Below are positions 1 to 8,700 of a stretch of DNA of 64,000 bases, one piece after another. The notes under the pieces are model-generated. The model was given only the letters and a program-made list of their open reading frames with translations, was not told the origin of the DNA and did no database searches. Position numbers and translations under genes: made by a program. The stretch comes from Bacteroidota bacterium. Lineage in GTDB: Bacteria; Bacteroidota; Bacteroidia; B-17B0; Aurantibacillaceae. Each line of letters starts with the position of its first letter. The stretch's first letter is position 1. The stretch lies in the NCBI GenBank assembly GCA_021156365.1, contig JAJNDK010000006.1, positions 124,001 through 188,000 of the forward strand, read 5' to 3'.

Positions 1-1
1 G

Positions 2-298
2 GGAGGAACTGCCAATGCAGAACGCGTTGAAAAAGCATTCCGCATTATCTTAAAAGATCCGAATGTAAAAGTGATCCTCGTAAATATCTTCGGTGGAATT
101 GTTCGTTGCGACCGCGTTGCACAGGGAATTGTAGATGCTTACAAAAACATGGGCACCATCAATGTACCGATCATCGTTCGTTTGCAGGGCACCAATGCCG
201 TAGAAGCAAAAAAGATCATCGACGAGTCGGGACTGAAAGTATATTCCGCTATCCAATTGCAGGAAGCGGCGGACCTTGTGAAAGACTTAATTAAATAA
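2..298 (+). CDS. sucC: Succinyl-CoA synthetase beta subunit, C-terminal part
   Basis: This is the last 98 codons of SucC, the nucleotide- and succinate-binding subunit of succinyl-CoA synthetase in the TCA cycle (succinyl-CoA + NDP + Pi to succinate + NTP + CoA). The frame is open to the left edge, with its first full codon at base 2, so the ATP-grasp half lies outside. Seen in the sequence: a glycine-rich GGTANAERVEKAF segment, then VNIFGGIVRCDRVAQG and PIIVRLQGTNAVEAKKII, which are hallmark stretches of the C-terminal CoA-ligase domain. The C-terminus is the normal SucC end, so the gene is truncated only by the window. An exported-protein gene follows after 23 bp on the same strand and may be cotranscribed. 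Confidence 0.96.
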   Translation, partial: GGTANAERVEKAFRIILKDPNVKVILVNIFGGIVRCDRVAQGIVDAYKNMGTINVPIIVRLQGTNAVEAKKIIDESGLKVYSAIQLQEAADLVKDLIK

Positions 299-321
299 AA
301 AAGGAAACCCCAGTTTAAATT

Positions 322-1230
322 ATGAATAGATTCTTTAAAACTGCATTCTTAGCAGTGCCTTTAGCGGCAGGTGTAATACTCACATCTTGCGGTGGAGACC
401 ACCCTGATGGAGAGGAAGTAATAAATGACTCAACGAAAGTTGATTCCGCCGGAACAGTAAACGACGGCCTGGAAACAGGAGAGTTGTCTTTCCAGGTTCC
501 TTCACCGGGCGAAATGCTGACCTTCATAAAAATGGTGGGCGGCAAAACCAACAAGAGTACTGCGTTTTTAAATTCGCCGGATAATAATAAGAACTATACG
601 GACGCAAAATCGAAAGCCTTGAATTTCGGTATCTATAGCTGCGATCTTAGCTACTGCTCTACTTTTGAAATGGGGCCTGAAGCATTGAAGTATTTCATAG
701 TAGTGAAAAAATTAGGAGATGAGATCGGAATCTCTACTTCAATCAATCCGGAAGTGGCAAAACGCCTGCAGGAAAATGTAGGAAACTCTGATTCACTGGC
801 TGCTATCACCGACGATCTGTACTACTCTTCATTCGAAACGCTGCAAAACAGCAAGCAGGGAAGCACCCTCGCGCTGGTAATTGCAGGTGGATATATCGAA
901 AGCCTTTACATTGTTACGAACCTCGTGAAATACGAGGCTAACAGTCCGGGTATTCAACGTGTGGCCGATCAAAAGATCACCCTTGAGAATATCATCGAAT
1001 TCGTTAAGAAATATGAATCGGATCCTGCAACTGCAGATGTTATAAAAGAGCTGAATGGTTTGAAAGACGAGTTCGCTAAGCTAAAAGAAACAGAAGTGAA
1101 AGCAGAAAAAGGAAAAGACGGAGTGAATGTATTAGGAGGTGGAACGAATATTGAAATGACCGCTGACCAATACAAAGCAATTTCCGAAAAAATTAAATCA
1201 GTTAGAAATACATTCACTCAAACCAAATAA
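322..1230 (+). CDS. Uncharacterised lipoprotein, 302 aa
   Basis: This is an exported lipoprotein of unknown function. A basic N-terminus and hydrophobic stretch (residues 1-22) end in the lipobox L-T-S-C, making Cys23 the lipidated residue. An acidic, Gly/Asp-rich linker follows. The core carries PSPGEMLTFIKMVGG, LNSP, KSKALNFGIYSCDLSY and, near residues 180-200, a hydrophobic segment ALVIAGGYIESLYIV. The last 80 residues are Lys/Glu-rich and probably helical. From memory, the 'ALN-GIY..DL.Y' core resembles a family of uncharacterised Bacteroidota lipoproteins, but I could not check this. The next exported-protein gene starts 3 bp after the stop, so the two are surely cotranscribed. Confidence 0.85.
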   Translation: MNRFFKTAFLAVPLAAGVILTSCGGDHPDGEEVINDSTKVDSAGTVNDGLETGELSFQVPSPGEMLTFIKMVGGKTNKSTAFLNSPDNNKNYTDAKSKALNFGIYSCDLSYCSTFEMGPEALKYFIVVKKLGDEIGISTSINPEVAKRLQENVGNSDSLAAITDDLYYSSFETLQNSKQGSTLALVIAGGYIESLYIVTNLVKYEANSPGIQRVADQKITLENIIEFVKKYESDPATADVIKELNGLKDEFAKLKETEVKAEKGKDGVNVLGGGTNIEMTADQYKAISEKIKSVRNTFTQTK

Positions 1231-1233
1231 CAG

Positions 1234-1731
1234 ATGAAAAAAGCATTTATACTACTAACGATATCTATGCTGGGTGCGCTAAGCTCGCAGCTTCATGCGC
1301 AGGCAGGTGTTTGCGGCAATTTCCATAAGAAAAACTGTCATATGGAAGGCTCAAAGGATGATAACAAAGCATTTATGTATAACTCCCAGTCGAAAAGCGG
1401 TTTGTTTGCACAGGGAACTACTTCTAAATTGCGTTGTGTTATTTATAAAGGAATGGATTACCGTATGACTGTTTGTTGCGAGACTTCCGGATCTACTGTA
1501 AATTTCAAGATCATGGACGCAAGAACGAATGAAGAATTGTTCGATAATGCAAAAAATGAAAATACACAGCAGTTCGAATTTCAATCGGCAACAACACGCC
1601 AGTTGGTTATCGAAGTGATGATCCCTGCAGGAGAAGCTTCTTCTGCAAAAGGAAAACCACAGGATGCAGCTTGTGTAGGTTTACTGATCGAGCACAAGAT
1701 CTCTGACAAAGTAGGATTTTCAAAATATTAA
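1234..1731 (+). CDS. Unknown secreted protein, 165 aa
   Basis: This is a small exported protein with a clear type I signal peptide (MKKAFILLTISMLGALSSQLHAQA, cleavage likely after HA or AQA). The mature part is about 140 residues with five to six cysteines (GVCGNFHKKNC, LRCVIYKG, VCCET, AACVG), which suggests a compact disulfide-bonded or metal-binding domain, probably mostly beta strand. I do not recognise the family. It lies 3 bp after a lipoprotein gene and is followed by a strong terminator, so the two form the end of a transcript and may act together in the periplasm. No sorting domain for the T9SS is present. Confidence 0.82.
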   Translation: MKKAFILLTISMLGALSSQLHAQAGVCGNFHKKNCHMEGSKDDNKAFMYNSQSKSGLFAQGTTSKLRCVIYKGMDYRMTVCCETSGSTVNFKIMDARTNEELFDNAKNENTQQFEFQSATTRQLVIEVMIPAGEASSAKGKPQDAACVGLLIEHKISDKVGFSKY

Positions 1732-1753
1732 TATCGGATTTTCAGGTTATATG

Positions 1754-1791
1754 ATCCCCTGTCTGCATTAGGCTGACGGGGGATTTTTTTT
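1754..1791 (+). terminator. Rho-independent terminator after the lipoprotein pair
   Basis: A 10-bp stem, ATCCCCTGTC (1754-1763) with GACGGGGGAT (1775-1784), contains one G-T wobble. An 11-nt loop separates the arms and a run of eight T (1784-1791) follows. It lies 22 bp after the stop codon of the secreted protein and just before folC. Confidence 0.9.
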
Positions 1792-1799
1792 GATGTAAA

Positions 1800-3095
1800 A
1801 TGGGAAAGGATTACAAACAGACAGTGGAGTATCTCTTCAGCCGCCTTCCAATGTTCCAGCGGATAGGGGCTGCTGCCTACAAGGCAAACCTGGATAATAC
1901 CTGGAAGCTAATGGATGCGCTGGATCATCCCTACAGGCAGTTTAAAAGCATTCATATTGCAGGCACCAACGGGAAAGGATCTACTTCCCATATGATCGCT
2001 GCGGTATTACAGCAGGCAGGATACAAAACAGGTTTGTATACATCCCCGCATTTAAAGGATTTCAGGGAGCGCATCCGTGTCAATGGAAAAATGATCCCAC
2101 AGAACTACATCGTTGATTTTGTAGAACAGCATAAGCAGGGATTTGAAGCCATTGAGCCTTCTTTTTTTGAATGGACGGTAGCGCTTGCTTTTGACTATTT
2201 TGCAAAAGAAAAAGTAGATGTAGCTGTGATCGAAACAGGGTTGGGCGGCCGGCTGGATTCTACCAATGTGGTCATACCTGAACTTTCGGTTATCACAAAC
2301 ATAAGTATGGATCACATGAACCTGTTGGGGGATACGCTGGAAAAGATAGCGACGGAAAAAGCAGGGATCATGAAGAAGCAGGTGCCCGTTCTGATAGGTG
2401 AACGGAACAGTGTGAGCGATGAGGTCTTTATAAAAGCGGCCAAAAAGAATACGGCCCCTTTGTTTTTTGCCGAAGATAATTTCAAAATAAAGGCAGGTAA
2501 ACAGATCTTCAAAGGCGGGCAGCTGATGCTGGAATACACGGTCAATTCATCCGCGCAAAAATATACCTGCGATCTGCCGGGATATTACCAGGCAAAAAAT
2601 ATAGCAACTGTTTGTGCCGCTTGCTCGTTGCTGAATACGAACGGTTCTTTCCATATAAAACGGGAGGATTTTCACAAAGCATTGACGAAAGTAACAACAC
2701 TCACCGGTTTGAAAGGCAGGTGGCAGGTATTGGACCGTAAGCCACTGGTGATAGCAGATACGGGTCATAACGAAGCAGGCATCCTCGAAGTATTGAAAAA
2801 TATAAAGAGGACACCGCACAAAAAACTTCATTTTGTGATCGGTATGGTAAATGACAAGGACGTGCGAAAAGTTCTTTCCATGTTGCCCAAACAGGCAGTT
2901 TATTATTTTACCAAAGCTTCCCTGCCGCGTGCATTGAACGAGCAGGAACTATGCACCATTGCCGGCGAATTCAAATTAAAGGGTGAAACGTATGCAACAG
3001 TGAAAAAAGCACTGAAAGCTGCAAAGGAAAATGCATCAAAGGCAGATCTTATTTTTGTGGGCGGAAGTACGTTTACGGTGGCGGATGCGATCTGA
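1800..3095 (+). CDS. folC: Dihydrofolate synthase / folylpolyglutamate synthase
   Basis: FolC adds glutamate to dihydropteroate and to tetrahydrofolate with ATP in the cytosol. At 431 residues it is of normal length. Visible signatures are the Mur-ligase-type P-loop GTNGKGST (about residue 55), GLYTSPHL and FRERIRVNG just after it, the ETGLGGRLDSTN segment, MDHMNLLGDTLEKIATEKAGIMK, and the C-terminal ADTGHNEAG motif. The ATG lies 8 bp after the T-run of the preceding terminator, and I see no convincing TAnnTTTG box there, so the promoter may overlap the terminator. It converges on a PorP/SprF gene with 5 bp between the stop codons. Confidence 0.96.
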   Translation: MGKDYKQTVEYLFSRLPMFQRIGAAAYKANLDNTWKLMDALDHPYRQFKSIHIAGTNGKGSTSHMIAAVLQQAGYKTGLYTSPHLKDFRERIRVNGKMIPQNYIVDFVEQHKQGFEAIEPSFFEWTVALAFDYFAKEKVDVAVIETGLGGRLDSTNVVIPELSVITNISMDHMNLLGDTLEKIATEKAGIMKKQVPVLIGERNSVSDEVFIKAAKKNTAPLFFAEDNFKIKAGKQIFKGGQLMLEYTVNSSAQKYTCDLPGYYQAKNIATVCAACSLLNTNGSFHIKREDFHKALTKVTTLTGLKGRWQVLDRKPLVIADTGHNEAGILEVLKNIKRTPHKKLHFVIGMVNDKDVRKVLSMLPKQAVYYFTKASLPRALNEQELCTIAGEFKLKGETYATVKKALKAAKENASKADLIFVGGSTFTVADAI

Positions 3096-3100
3096 TCCGC

Positions 3101-4120
3101 TTACATATAGATCGGGCAGGGTCTTTGTTTCGGAACAAAAGCTTTCGGTTTCTGAATGATACAGATCACCCCGAATTCAATGGCGCCTCTTCGGTTCGTA
3201 GCAGCTTTGAAAGCAGAAGTATTAATGTCGTAGCTCATGCCGAACTGCCAGTTCCTGAAATCATATCCGATCCTGGTGATCAGGGCATCTTTGGCGCGCA
3301 GGTAGAAACCCATGTTTACATTTTGTTTTACTTCCGACAGGAAATTGTAGCCTGCTTTTAATCCGAAAACATTTTCTTTGTACGTGCCTTGTTTCTGGAA
3401 CAGGTATTCAGCGCTGAGGTCTATTTGCGTAGCAACAGGATAGGTGAATGACAGGTAGGTATTGAATTTCGGATCGAGTTGAATATCCTCGTTCTTGAAA
3501 TACGAGATCTTCGGTGTGCCTAAGTGAGACAGGCCTATTCCCAATGTTACGGCTGAGCGTTGTTTGATCCGGTACTGAAGCGCCATTCCGGTATTGATAT
3601 CGAAATAGGTCCTTTTCATTAAAGGAAAATTCTCACCGGTGGAAAGCGCAGGGTTGTATGCATCGCCGTCCCACTGACTATCGAAAGTCAGTTTGTTCGT
3701 GCGGAAACCTACATTTGAAATGCCTGGCTGTAAACCAAGACTGAGAAAAAGATTGGAATCGGCCGACAGCATATGAATATAACTAAGCGGAATGTAGAAT
3801 TGCGTGGTGCCGTATTTACTATCTCCTGCCACATCATTGTTGAACAAGATGCCTGCTCCTACGCGGTTGCTTTTTAGTTTCTTCAGGTCCGTATTCATAT
3901 CCGCCGAAACAGAGACGGTGGAATACGAGACAGGAACCGTTGTCCACTGGCTCCGGTAATTGGCTGCTCCACGGTAATCTCCGTCAAAGAACCCGGTGAA
4001 AGCGGGATTGAGATTCAGTGGCGACATGCTGAATTGCGAGAAATGAATATCCTGGGCAAACGAAATGCAGCTCAACAAGGTAAGCAGGAACAGCAGGTAT
4101 GTATGTAAATGTTTTTTCAT
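3101..4120 (-). CDS. PorP/SprF family T9SS-associated outer-membrane protein
   Basis: This is a 339-residue PorP/SprF-family outer-membrane protein. The signal peptide MKKHLHTYLLFLLTLLSCISFAQ is followed by the family start DIHFSQFSMSPLNLNPAFTGFF and YRGAANYRSQW. The rest is a membrane beta-barrel pattern with aromatic strand ends (GMALQYRIKQRSAVTLGIGLSHLG, YDFRNWQFGMSYD). In Flavobacterium, SprF is needed for secretion of the type-B cargo SprB, and relatives are thought to pair with the type-B cargo encoded beside them. Here the gene is the last of a three-gene minus-strand unit. Its ATG lies 1 bp after the stop of a type-B cargo gene, so translational coupling is likely. Confidence 0.95.
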   Translation of the reverse strand: MKKHLHTYLLFLLTLLSCISFAQDIHFSQFSMSPLNLNPAFTGFFDGDYRGAANYRSQWTTVPVSYSTVSVSADMNTDLKKLKSNRVGAGILFNNDVAGDSKYGTTQFYIPLSYIHMLSADSNLFLSLGLQPGISNVGFRTNKLTFDSQWDGDAYNPALSTGENFPLMKRTYFDINTGMALQYRIKQRSAVTLGIGLSHLGTPKISYFKNEDIQLDPKFNTYLSFTYPVATQIDLSAEYLFQKQGTYKENVFGLKAGYNFLSEVKQNVNMGFYLRAKDALITRIGYDFRNWQFGMSYDINTSAFKAATNRRGAIEFGVICIIQKPKAFVPKQRPCPIYM

Positions 4121-4121
4121 G

Positions 4122-5771
4122 TTATCGTATGAGTGTTACATTTCCTTTTTCTTCCGTAAACTCTACTCCATCGCAGCTTGCCTTCATATAATAGCCGTAT
4201 ACACCCGGATCAGACGCCATGTTGTGGTAGGTACCATTCCATCCGTTGTTTATATTGTCCGTATCGAATACCTTTTCTCCCCAGCGATTATATACTGCAA
4301 GGTAAAAAAAATTGAGCAAAGGCCCGCGTGCCCTGAAAACATCATTGTTGCCGTCTCCGTTAGGGCTAAAAGTATTCGGAACAAAGAGAGCAGTCTTTGG
4401 GCTGATATAAATGGATTGACTTGACACAGTATCCGAGCAGTTCACGCCACCAACTGCATTCGACACGAGGGTGATCACAAAATTACCGCTGCTTTGATAT
4501 TCATAATCAAACTCGGGCAGATTTGATTGCGAGCCGTCTCCGAGGTTCCACAAATAATGTGTTGGCAATGAAGTAGGATTGACCGAATGTGCAGTAAAGT
4601 GTATTTTACTTGTGTTGCATGCGAAGGGTTCGAGTGTGAAATCAGTGGAAAAGGCGTGTTCTATAGTTACCACCGAGCTCGCGGTATCATTACACTGTGG
4701 CAGTGCAGGAGGGGCATAAGCGATCAGTGTGGCAGTATAAGTGCCTGCTGCAGGATACGTGTAATCGGGAGCGCTAACGGTTGTCACGTCACTGCCGGTA
4801 GTGGGATCACCGAAATTCCAGAGATACGAAGAAGCGCCCTGGCTGTGATTTACGAAATTCACCGTAGGCTCGCCGCAGATCACATTCGGTGCAATGGCTG
4901 CCGCTACCACCACATTCGTACAAGGCTTCACGATGAATTGAAAATCACGATACGTTTCACCAATCAATACACCATTCCTGTATTCACTTACTTTGATCCC
5001 GATCACAAAAAGCCCAAGTGTGCCCGGAGTGGCAGTCAGCAGCCCTGTCTGGGAATTAATGGAAAGCGGAACGCCACCTAACATATTCGATTGGGAATAA
5101 GGGGCCTGCCACACAACGGATGTATAGGGAGGATTGTAGGGCGGCTGCGGTTGCGGATCATTGTAATCTGCACCGTGAAAAGGATTGTAGAGGCTGTAGA
5201 CCAATGAATCACCATCGTAGTCGGTAGCGGAATGATCAAATATGAGTTTTTTGTTCAGACAAATAAAAGGTGGAGGCCAGTTGTTGAATTTTGGATTACT
5301 ATCGCTTATCACAAGGGCTGTGTCGGGAATGTGCGCGTAATAAGTCGCTCCGGCCGCCAGTGGATTAACAAGGTTAAGAATACTTTGATTGCGGCAGCAA
5401 CGTTGATAAGCTAACTGGTAACCTCCGGGAATAGGCGGAAGGTGCACGATGGTGATATAAGTAGTTACTTCATAACAAAAATCAGTTGGTACAATGGTGC
5501 AGGGATCATTGATAAGGCCCGGTAATGTATCCAGCGATACAAAAGGAACCAGTACCTGTTGTACGAATGCATTGTTCTGGTTAAAGATCCCGATCGAAGC
5601 AGGATTATCAAACGGCGGAACGCCGGTGTAGCAATCCCTGTAAACAGTCAGTTTTAGCTCGTAATCAAAATTTCCCAAATGCCGGTAATTCAATTCACCG
5701 CCGACAATATGCGTAGCTTTCATGTTCAGGGAGAACAATGCAAAAAGAGCTATGTATAAAAATACTCTCAT
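4122..5771 (-). CDS. T9SS type-B cargo protein with PKD domains, 549 aa
   Basis: This is a secreted cell-surface protein. The signal peptide ends near NMKATHIVGG, and the following GELNYRHLGNFDYELKLTVYRDC segment is a common N-terminal beta domain of Bacteroidota surface proteins. Two PKD-like domains lie at about 300-355 (SYLWNFGDP) and 390-445 (HYLWNLGDG). The last ~85 residues are a gliding-motility-associated C-terminal (CHU_C, type-B) sorting domain: LFVPNTFSPNGDGNNDVF, YNRWGEKVF, GWNGTYHN, ending GNVTLIR. The start overlaps the upstream cargo gene by 4 bp and the stop is 1 bp from the PorP/SprF start. The three products probably form one secreted complex with its outer-membrane partner. 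Confidence 0.95.
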   Translation of the reverse strand: MRVFLYIALFALFSLNMKATHIVGGELNYRHLGNFDYELKLTVYRDCYTGVPPFDNPASIGIFNQNNAFVQQVLVPFVSLDTLPGLINDPCTIVPTDFCYEVTTYITIVHLPPIPGGYQLAYQRCCRNQSILNLVNPLAAGATYYAHIPDTALVISDSNPKFNNWPPPFICLNKKLIFDHSATDYDGDSLVYSLYNPFHGADYNDPQPQPPYNPPYTSVVWQAPYSQSNMLGGVPLSINSQTGLLTATPGTLGLFVIGIKVSEYRNGVLIGETYRDFQFIVKPCTNVVVAAAIAPNVICGEPTVNFVNHSQGASSYLWNFGDPTTGSDVTTVSAPDYTYPAAGTYTATLIAYAPPALPQCNDTASSVVTIEHAFSTDFTLEPFACNTSKIHFTAHSVNPTSLPTHYLWNLGDGSQSNLPEFDYEYQSSGNFVITLVSNAVGGVNCSDTVSSQSIYISPKTALFVPNTFSPNGDGNNDVFRARGPLLNFFYLAVYNRWGEKVFDTDNINNGWNGTYHNMASDPGVYGYYMKASCDGVEFTEEKGNVTLIR

Positions 5772-8700
5772 CGTATCAGCGTTACATTTCCTTTTTTGAA
5801 GCTTTCCTGGCCGTTGGTGCAGGTATATTTTAAATAATATCCGAAAACGCCCGGATCTGATTTCATTCCTTTGAATATACCGTCCCAGCCTTTTGCAATG
5901 TCGGTTGTTTCAAATACACGCTCACCCCAGCGGTCATATACGGCAAAGTATAGGTCAGCTACAAAATTACTTCTGATGTACAGGATATCGTTCGATCCGT
6001 CTGAGTTTGGCGAGAAGGTATTCGGGATAAACACACTTCCTTCATCGCATTGCCGGCTGAGTACATAAATCGTGAGTGTATCCAGCGGGTACTGACATCC
6101 ATGGTTATCAGTTGCTATTGCGGTATAGGTAGTGGTATGCAGTGGAGTAGCAATGGGATCATAAACCGTGGTACTGGAGAGTGCATAAGGAGGTGACCAG
6201 TGGATCGTAAAAGGCGCCGAGATATTGCTGTTGATCTGGCTGCTTTCACCTTCATACAAGGTATCAGGGTTAGCAGATGTAGTAAGCAGTGTTCCGCCTA
6301 ATGTGGAAACATTTACAGTAGTTACAAGATTGGAATAACAGGTAGCGCCGAGCGAGCTGAGCGTAGTAACAATAACTGAATACGTAGTGGTAACACTCGG
6401 GCTTGCTGTTGGGTTGGGAATGCTGCTGCTGTTCAGGGATGCTGCCGGAGACCAGCTGTAAGCAATTCCCCCGCTTGCATTTAATTGTGCAGATTGATTG
6501 AAACAAATGGTTTGCGTAGCACTGATGTTAAGCGGATTAAAGCCTGCCAGTGTCAGCGGTTTTATAATTGTATCCGTACATCCGAAACTGTTTTGCACTG
6601 CCAGGCTTACAGAGTATGTGCCCGGTGTAGTGTAAGAGTGATTGGGATCCTCTGATACAGAAGAATAACTATCTCCGAAATTCCAGCTCCAGGAATTTAC
6701 TGCACCGAGGGAAGTGTTTGTAAAATTGAATGTATTCCCGCAGGCATTGGAGGTGTATGTATAATTAGCGCTTACAGTCGGATAAACGGTGATATCGATC
6801 GTATGAGTTGATGCACAAACATTGCCTCCGAAATCGGTTTCTGAAATGGTAACCGTGTAGGAAGTAGTTGAGCCGGGCATTGCAACTGGATTTGCAATAG
6901 AAGGATTGTTCAGGCCGGCAACAGGAAGCCAGGAATAACTCGTTCCTCCGCTGGCCGTTAATTGGATCGGTACAATACTATCACCACAATAGGCTCCTCC
7001 TCCGTTCGCCACATCGGGAGTCAGCAGTGTCTGCACGGGCAGGAAGACCGAATCCACACAACCCTGATCGCTGGTAACATGCAGGGAAACAGTATAGGAT
7101 CCATTTGTTGTATAGCTATGTGTTGGAGAAGTCAATGCAGAATTTGTGTTGTCTCCGAAATCCCAGTCATAGGACAAAATACCTGCGCTGATCGTAGAGA
7201 GGTTGTTGAAATCAAAAGTGCTGTTGCATGGCTGTATAGTCACTGTTGCCTGCGCATCCGGAGCAGGATGTACAATGATCCCGACAGTGTGTGTAGATGT
7301 ACAGACATTGCCGCCAAAATCGTTTTCTGAAATGGTAACAGTGTAGGTAGTAGAAACAGCAGGGCTTGCAACAGGACTTGCAATGGCCGGATTACTAAGA
7401 CCGGCAGCCGGGCTCCATGAATAGCTCGTGCCACCGCTTGCATTTAACGAAGTCGGAGTGACCACATTTGCACAATACGCTGCATCGCCGTTTGCACTAT
7501 CAGGTGTCAGTATTGTTTGCACAGGCAGAAACACAGAATCTGTACAACCATGATCGCTGGTGACATGCAGGGAAACCGTGTAGGAACCATTACCTGCATA
7601 AGTATGCGTTGGAGAGGTAACTACAGAATTTGTAGCATCATCAAAATCCCAGGCATAGGTCATTGTTCCGGAACTGATCGTAGAGAGATTGGTGAAATCG
7701 AATGTATTGGTGCAGGGCTGAATGCTCACCGTAGCCTGTGCATCCGGAACAGGATAAACAATTATGCTTACCGTTTGATCGGAAGGACATGGATTCCCTG
7801 CTGCATCGTTTTCGGAAATGGTGACCGTGTAAGTGACAGAAGCAGTAACCGTTGCGACTGGATTTGCAATGGCAGCATTGCTCAGACCGGTGGCAGGGTT
7901 CCATACATACGTACCGCCGCCGGTGGCAGTGAGGGGAACAGGATTGATACCATTTTCACAAAACGAAGCACCGCCGCTTACACTATCGGGATGCAATGTT
8001 GTTTGTACCGGGAGGAGAACAGTGTCCTTACATCCGTGATCCGAAGTAACGATAAGCTGCGTAGTGTAAGAGCCTGCTGATGCATAGGGATGTGTTATGG
8101 TTGGAGTGGAAGCAGTTCCGCTGTCGCCAAAATCCCAGGCATAGCTGAGTGTGCCGGAGCTCACTGTTGACTGGCTGGCAAAATCCCAGGTATTGGTGCA
8201 GGGCTGAAGTGTTGCAGTAGCCAGCCCATCCGGTTTCGGGAATACTGTAATCACGGTATAAGCAGTATCCCACACATTAAAGCAGGCGCTGTTCTTGGCA
8301 AGCAACACAACAGTATAAGTTCCGGGTGTGGTAAATGTTTTAACGGGGTTAAGAATAAGGGAAGTGGTATCGTTACTTCCGAAATCCCAGAGATACTGCA
8401 CGGCAGAAATACTGGTATTCGTAAAGTTTACAGTAAGTGGAGAACAACCACTCACAATATTTGATGTCATTTGTGCAACAGGAATGGCATATTCAAAATT
8501 AAATTTAAAGGTTCCGTTATTGCAATTCGAAGATTGATTCCAGTTATTGCCATACAGGGAAGTAGGCCAGGAACCGGATGTTACCGGGAAGTCATCATAA
8601 CCGTTGCATCCGGCACATACACTCTGGTAAATAATTCCTTTTTTATCGAAGCGACTGGTACCTCCATCCACATGCTCACGACTGGATCCGCCTCCGAAAT

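Noticed and set aside
6780-8238. Regular repeats considered as a CRISPR array or satellite
   Set aside because: The 486-bp period is coding in one frame throughout and gives PKD-type domains; there are no short repeats with unique spacers.
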